This document shows positions 16,996 through 20,964 of a stretch of 20,964 nucleotides of DNA, in pieces. Under the pieces are notes generated by a model. The model was not told where the DNA came from. It ran no database searches and saw nothing but the letters and a program-made list of their open reading frames with translations. Made by a program: the position numbers and the translations under genes. Numbering within the stretch: the first letter of the stretch is position 1; the number at the start of each line of letters is the position of its first letter. The stretch lies in NCBI GenBank assembly GCA_002469605.1, contig DKMV01000254.1:345-21308 (forward strand). The letters are read 5' to 3'. Source of the DNA: Leclercia sp. UBA7405 (GTDB lineage Bacteria > Pseudomonadota > Gammaproteobacteria > Enterobacterales > Enterobacteriaceae).

Positions 16996-19485
16996 ATGAC
17001 TGCCCGCCGGTTTCGCTATGCGCCGATCGCCGTGCTGCTAATGCTGAGCTTCAGCCGCCCGGGCTTCGCGGAGGACTATTTCGATCCCGCGGCGCTGGAG
17101 CTTTCGACCTCAGAGCAAAAGATGGCGGATCTGCACTACTTCTCGCGCCAGGGCGGGCAGATGCCCGGCACCTGGTCCGTCACCGTAGTGATTAATCAGC
17201 AGGAAGAGCAGAAGCAGATCGTCACCTTCGTCGAGGAAAAGGGCGAGCTACAGCCGGTCTTTACGGTTGATCTGCTGGCCGGACTAGGGGTGAACGTCAG
17301 CGCTATTCCGGCATTTTCGCGCCTGCACGAGGGCGAAACCTTCACCCGTATCGGGGATTTCATTCCGGCCGCCCGGGCCAAATACGATTTTAGCCAGCAG
17401 CGGCTTTCACTCAGTATCCCTCAGGCGGCGATGGTAAGCCGCAGCCGCGGCTACGTGCCGCCGTCAAAGTGGGATGACGGTATCCCGGCGGCGTTTGTGG
17501 ACTACAGCCTCTCGGGCGCATCGGCCCAACAGCGAGGCGAAGGCGAGACCACATCCAGCTATCTGAGCCTGCGTAACGGCCTGAATCTGGGCCCCTGGCG
17601 GCTGCGCAACACCTCTGCCTGGAGCCACAGCGAAGAGGGCGGCGATCGCTGGCAATCCCAGAGTACCTGGCTTACAAGGGATATTCGCAGCCTGGCCAGC
17701 CAGCTACGCGTCGGCGATGCCTGGACCGCGGGGGACCTGTTCGACAGCGTCGCCTTTCGCGGGGTGCAGCTCGCTTCCAGCGAAAGCATGCTCCCCGATA
17801 GCGAGCGCGGCTTCGCCCCCACCATTCGCGGGGTAGCGCACAGCTTTGCCAAAGTGACCATCAGCCAGAATGGCTATCAGATCTATGAAACCTGGGTGGC
17901 CGCCGGACCTTTTGTTATCAACGATCTTTACCCCGGCGCGCAAAGCGGCGATCTGCAGGTCACGGTCACCGAAAGCGACGGCTCGAAGCGCATTTTTACC
18001 CAGCCCTATTCCGCCGTGCCTTTTATGCTGCGTCAGGGGCATTTTAAATACAGCCTTAACGCCGGACGTTTTCATTCGGGCGCTGGCGACGTGCAGACCC
18101 CCGATTTCCTGGAAGGGGTTTTCTTTTACGGTCTGCCTTCGCAGATGACGGTCTATGGCGGCGTGCGGGCAGCGGATAACTATCAGGCCGCCGCGCTCGG
18201 CATTGGTCGCGGCTTTGGCGCCTTCGGCTCGTTGGGGATTGACGATACCATCGCCAAAAGCCGTTTGCCCGACGGCAAGCAGGCGGTGGGGCAGGCCTGG
18301 CGTGTGCAGTATCAGAAAGATTTTAGCACTATCGGCACCGCCTTTAACCTCGCCAGCTACCGCTATGCCTCACGCAACTATTATGAATTCAGCGAGCTGA
18401 ACCAGTCCGATACGCCATCGCTCCAGCTTTATAACCGCCGCAGCCGCTCCCAGATTACCATCAACCAGTCGCTTGGCCGGTTGGGGGGCCTGAATATCTC
18501 CGCCTGGATGCAGGACTACTGGCATACCAGCGGCCAGGATAAAACCATTCATATCGGCTGGTACTCAAGCTGGCAGGGGATCTCCTGGGGGGCGGGCTAC
18601 TACTACACCGACTCTGCCCGCACGGGGCGGCCGGATCGAACCCTCTCGTTCAACGTCAATATCCCGCTCGGCAAATGGCTGCCGGACAGCTCGGTCAGCT
18701 ACTTCGTTAACCAGAACAATCATGGCGCGACCAGCCAGCAGGTATCGCTCAACGGCAGCGCGCTGGAAAACCGCAACCTGAACTACAGCCTGCAGCAGAG
18801 CATGTCCAGCAACGGACAGAACGACAGCACCAGCCTGGCTCTGCAGTACAACGGCGGGTACGGCAACGCCAGCCTTGGCTACGACCACAGCCGTAGCGGC
18901 AGCAACATGAGCCTCGGTCTCACTGGCGGCGTAGTCGCCACCCAGTACGGCGTCACACTGAGCCCGCCCCTGGGCGAAACCGTTGCCCTGCTGCGGGTAC
19001 CGGGTGCGGCTAACGTCCAGCCGGAAGGGTTCAGCAATATTCATACCGATAGCCGGGGCTATGCGGTGATGCCGTCTATGTCGGCCTATCACAAAAACAC
19101 CATCAACCTGGATACGGCAACCCTGGATGAGAACGTGGATATCGAAAAAAGCGGAGTAACGGTGATCCCTACCAGCGGCGCGGTGGTGCTGGCGAATTAC
19201 CAGACGCATATCGGTTATCGCGTGCTCTTCTCCCTGCGCTACCGCGGCAAGCCGCTGCCCTTTGGCTCGCAGGCGCTGGTGGTTGAGCTGGAAAAGAACG
19301 GTGATGTTGCTCAGGGGATGGTGGGTGACGGCGGCCAGGCCTATCTGAGCGGCGTCCCGGAGCACGGTACCCTGCGCGTAAGCTGGCAGGAAGATGGCGA
19401 GAAGCGTCAGTGCCAGTCTCCTTTCAAACTGGGCGCCGCGCAAATGGCGCCGGGTATCGCCACCCTCTCTCTTGAGTGTCACTAG
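16996..19485 (+). CDS. Outer-membrane fimbrial usher, FimD/PapC family
   Basis: Assembly platform and pore for the pilus in the outer membrane. It has 829 residues, in the normal range. The signal peptide ends at GFA (residue 25), followed by the N-terminal chaperone-binding domain that begins DYFDPAALEL. A 24-stranded barrel is expected from about 150 to 680. The plug lies near 276-340 and is recognised by RGVAHSFAKVTISQNGYQIY and GPFVINDLYP. The C-terminal domains follow, with the cysteine pair Cys806 and Cys828 close to the end. The gene starts 4 nt after the chaperone stop with no obvious Shine-Dalgarno sequence, so coupling is likely. The adhesin gene follows after 9 nt. No frameshift or gap is visible, so the usher looks functional. 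Confidence 0.96.
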   Translation: MTARRFRYAPIAVLLMLSFSRPGFAEDYFDPAALELSTSEQKMADLHYFSRQGGQMPGTWSVTVVINQQEEQKQIVTFVEEKGELQPVFTVDLLAGLGVNVSAIPAFSRLHEGETFTRIGDFIPAARAKYDFSQQRLSLSIPQAAMVSRSRGYVPPSKWDDGIPAAFVDYSLSGASAQQRGEGETTSSYLSLRNGLNLGPWRLRNTSAWSHSEEGGDRWQSQSTWLTRDIRSLASQLRVGDAWTAGDLFDSVAFRGVQLASSESMLPDSERGFAPTIRGVAHSFAKVTISQNGYQIYETWVAAGPFVINDLYPGAQSGDLQVTVTESDGSKRIFTQPYSAVPFMLRQGHFKYSLNAGRFHSGAGDVQTPDFLEGVFFYGLPSQMTVYGGVRAADNYQAAALGIGRGFGAFGSLGIDDTIAKSRLPDGKQAVGQAWRVQYQKDFSTIGTAFNLASYRYASRNYYEFSELNQSDTPSLQLYNRRSRSQITINQSLGRLGGLNISAWMQDYWHTSGQDKTIHIGWYSSWQGISWGAGYYYTDSARTGRPDRTLSFNVNIPLGKWLPDSSVSYFVNQNNHGATSQQVSLNGSALENRNLNYSLQQSMSSNGQNDSTSLALQYNGGYGNASLGYDHSRSGSNMSLGLTGGVVATQYGVTLSPPLGETVALLRVPGAANVQPEGFSNIHTDSRGYAVMPSMSAYHKNTINLDTATLDENVDIEKSGVTVIPTSGAVVLANYQTHIGYRVLFSLRYRGKPLPFGSQALVVELEKNGDVAQGMVGDGGQAYLSGVPEHGTLRVSWQEDGEKRQCQSPFKLGAAQMAPGIATLSLECH

Positions 19486-19494
19486 AGGAACATC

Positions 19495-20586
19495 ATGCGA
19501 AATTTACTGAAATGGGCGATCTACGTGGGCCTGCTTTCACTGTTTGGGATGCTAAGCTTCCATGCCCATGCGGCATCGACCTGCCGTACAACGAAGAGCC
19601 AGTGGGTGGTGCAGGTTCCCTACACCATTGGCTACGCGCCGGGCGCCGCCGACTGGAGCGCCATCTCCCCGCCCATCCCCTCAACGGGCTCTGACTTTTA
19701 TAACTGTGAAGGTAGCCAGGATGCCTGGCGCAGCATCGGTTTTATTGAATCAGACATCGCCGTTCACACCGTCACGGCAGAGGATGGCTCGCAGCGCCAT
19801 ATCTATCAAACGCAGATCCCCGGCATTGGCTATGCGATCGGCTTACGCGAACCGCAATATTGCGGCGGCAGCGACGTGCGCTATATCGGGGATAAAAATA
19901 CCATAGATAATGGGGAGTCCCTGCGCATCTGCGATTCGTCGCAAAACGCGGCCTTTTCCAATGCCACCAGCTACCAGCTACAGTTCTACGTGGTGTTTTA
20001 TAAAATTCCGACCGACAACCCGATGGCTAACGATAACGCTAATACGCAGGAGCAGAAGGTCGGGCAGGTGGTTTTACAGGCGGGGGACGGCCCGAATAGC
20101 GCCAGCCTTGTCGCCGGACCGGTGGAGCTAAGTCTTGCCAGCTTTACCGCCAGACGCACCAGCTGTCTGGTCGGTTCGCCCGTCATCCCCGTTGCCATGG
20201 GGACCGTCAACGTCAGCGAATTTAACGGCGTGGGCTCCACCGCCGGGGGCGGCCAGTTTACTATTCCGGTGAACTGCGAAAATAACACCGCGGTGAAGAT
20301 CGGCTTCTTTGGTGAAACCGCGCCCGCCAATAACAAAGCGCTGGCGCTGACAAAGCAGGTAGATAGCGCCAGCGGCGTCGGTATTGAGCTTATATATGGT
20401 GACAATACGGGTCAGGCGCAGGGGCAGGTTGTCGAGTGGAATACGCAGCAGGTGCCGGAGCTGGGACAAAGCGGCAATAACACTACGCAAAGCTATTCGT
20501 TTGAGGCGAAGTATATCCAGACGGAAGAGAACATCTCTCCGGGGAAAGCGGACGCGATGGCGACCTTTAATTTGATCTATAACTGA
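19495..20586 (+). CDS. Two-domain fimbrial tip adhesin
   Basis: Secreted protein of 363 residues, about twice the pilin length, as expected for a tip adhesin. A signal peptide ends near HAHA (residue 26). Residues about 27-215 form a putative lectin domain with four cysteines (30, 71, 123, 146), probably two disulfides. Residues about 216-363 form a pilin domain with Cys224 and Cys261 and the C-terminal strand ATFNLIYN for chaperone binding. The RTSCLVGSPVIPVAMGTV segment is a typical pilin start after the linker. I do not recognise the lectin domain as FimH, PapG or another adhesin of known ligand. AGAGGAA gives a good ribosome binding site. It is the last of the four genes and no minor pilin lies between it and the usher, so it may attach directly to the shaft. 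Confidence 0.88.
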   Translation: MRNLLKWAIYVGLLSLFGMLSFHAHAASTCRTTKSQWVVQVPYTIGYAPGAADWSAISPPIPSTGSDFYNCEGSQDAWRSIGFIESDIAVHTVTAEDGSQRHIYQTQIPGIGYAIGLREPQYCGGSDVRYIGDKNTIDNGESLRICDSSQNAAFSNATSYQLQFYVVFYKIPTDNPMANDNANTQEQKVGQVVLQAGDGPNSASLVAGPVELSLASFTARRTSCLVGSPVIPVAMGTVNVSEFNGVGSTAGGGQFTIPVNCENNTAVKIGFFGETAPANNKALALTKQVDSASGVGIELIYGDNTGQAQGQVVEWNTQQVPELGQSGNNTTQSYSFEAKYIQTEENISPGKADAMATFNLIYN

Positions 20587-20613
20587 GAAAACCTCTGCCC
20601 GCCGGGCAGAGGT
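20587..20613 (-). terminator. Intrinsic terminator of yibL, possibly serving both strands
   Basis: ACCTCTGCCC (20591-20600) and GGGCAGAGGT (20604-20613) form a perfect 10-bp stem with a 3-nt loop. On the minus strand it is followed by TTTTCTC (the end of the stem included), fitting termination of yibL. It starts 5 nt after the adhesin stop, so it may also stop fimbrial transcripts, although the plus strand lacks a T-run. Confidence 0.8.
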
Positions 20614-20621
20614 CAGGCAGA

Positions 20622-20964
20622 TTAAAAGGCGGTCTTACAAAAACCCGTCATCTCTTTCAGCCCCATTTCACGCCCCAGCTCGGTCATGGGGTGAACCACC
20701 ACCAGGCCGCGCACGCTCTTCTTCAGCTTGCCCATGTCGGCCTGCTCTTTTTTAGTGATAGCGCGCTTGAAAGGCATGTCCGACAGCTTTTGCGCCTCTT
20801 TGCTCAGCTTCTGGCCTTTGACGTTGCGCAGGCGTTCGATCTCGGTTTCGAGCGTGGCGATCTCTTTTTCCAGCTCGGCGTATTTCTCGGCAGCGTCAAC
20901 CAGCGAGAGGCCGGCCTGCTGGTGGCGGATCAGATCCAGGCGGTCGCTCAGGCGTTTAATTTCG
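20622..20964 (-). CDS. yibL: Ribosome-associated protein YibL, 5' end outside window
   Basis: The frame is open to the window edge and encodes 113 residues plus a TAA stop. It begins [10 protein letters not shown] and ends [10 protein letters not shown], matching nearly all of the 120-residue E. coli YibL as I recall it; about 7 N-terminal residues are missing. A charged coiled-coil stretch ([17 protein letters not shown]) is followed by a basic segment ([16 protein letters not shown]). YibL co-purifies with ribosomes in E. coli, but its function is not established. It is convergent with the fimbrial operon and marks the return of conserved backbone order. Confidence 0.95.
   Translation of the reverse strand, partial: EIKRLSDRLDLIRHQQAGLSLVDAAEKYAELEKEIATLETEIERLRNVKGQKLSKEAQKLSDMPFKRAITKKEQADMGKLKKSVRGLVVVHPMTELGREMGLKEMTGFCKTAF

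Noticed and set aside
18565..19482. Long open frame (about 305 codons) on the minus strand opposite the usher gene
   Set aside because: The usher frame is intact with family signatures throughout; the antisense frame is composition-driven and has no supporting motif.

Overview
The window is chromosomal DNA from a member of the Enterobacteriaceae. Its backbone has the same genes, order and orientations as the E. coli kbl-to-yibL segment: kbl-tdh, waaH, yibQ-envC-gpmM, yibN-grxC-secB-gpsA-cysE, trmL, lldD-lldR-lldP and yibL. Protein lengths match the E. coli ones, from memory, almost everywhere. Small differences (an extra Lys on Tdh, a longer EnvC N-terminus, CPFC in glutaredoxin 3) point to a relative such as Enterobacter, Lelliottia or a neighbouring genus, not E. 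coli itself. The genus is an inference.

Layout: 1-2030 holds the 3' part of kbl and all of tdh (threonine to glycine plus acetyl-CoA), closed by an intrinsic terminator. 2031-3273 holds waaH, an LPS-core glucuronosyltransferase gene, behind a textbook PmrA box. 3260-7063 (minus) is gpmM-envC-yibQ, joining a glycolytic mutase to the activator of septal amidases and a periplasmic deacetylase-like protein. 7313-10424 (plus) is yibN-grxC-secB-gpsA-cysE: membrane rhodanese-like protein, glutaredoxin 3, secretion chaperone, glycerol-3-phosphate dehydrogenase and serine acetyltransferase. 10429-10902 (minus) is trmL. 11005-14614 (minus) is lldPRD, the L-lactate permease, regulator and dehydrogenase, with 4-nt ATGA overlaps and two LldR operators about 125 bp apart upstream.

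The accessory part is 14828-20586. An AT-rich, ORF-poor leader of almost 0.9 kb precedes a compact chaperone-usher fimbrial operon of four genes: major pilin, PapD-like chaperone, FimD-like usher and a two-domain tip adhesin. It sits between lldP and yibL, which I recall as close neighbours without fimbrial genes in E. coli K-12. No recombinase, regulator or minor pilin gene is present, so control must act in trans on the leader, which contains several inverted repeats and one region able to fold into a multi-stem RNA.

The most interesting parts are the fimbrial operon with its uncharacterised adhesin and structured leader, the PmrA box at waaH, hairpins at both convergent gene ends and in the gpsA-cysE gap, and a YibN with no cysteine in its rhodanese loop. 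I saw no tRNA, rRNA, CRISPR array, prophage or insertion sequence.
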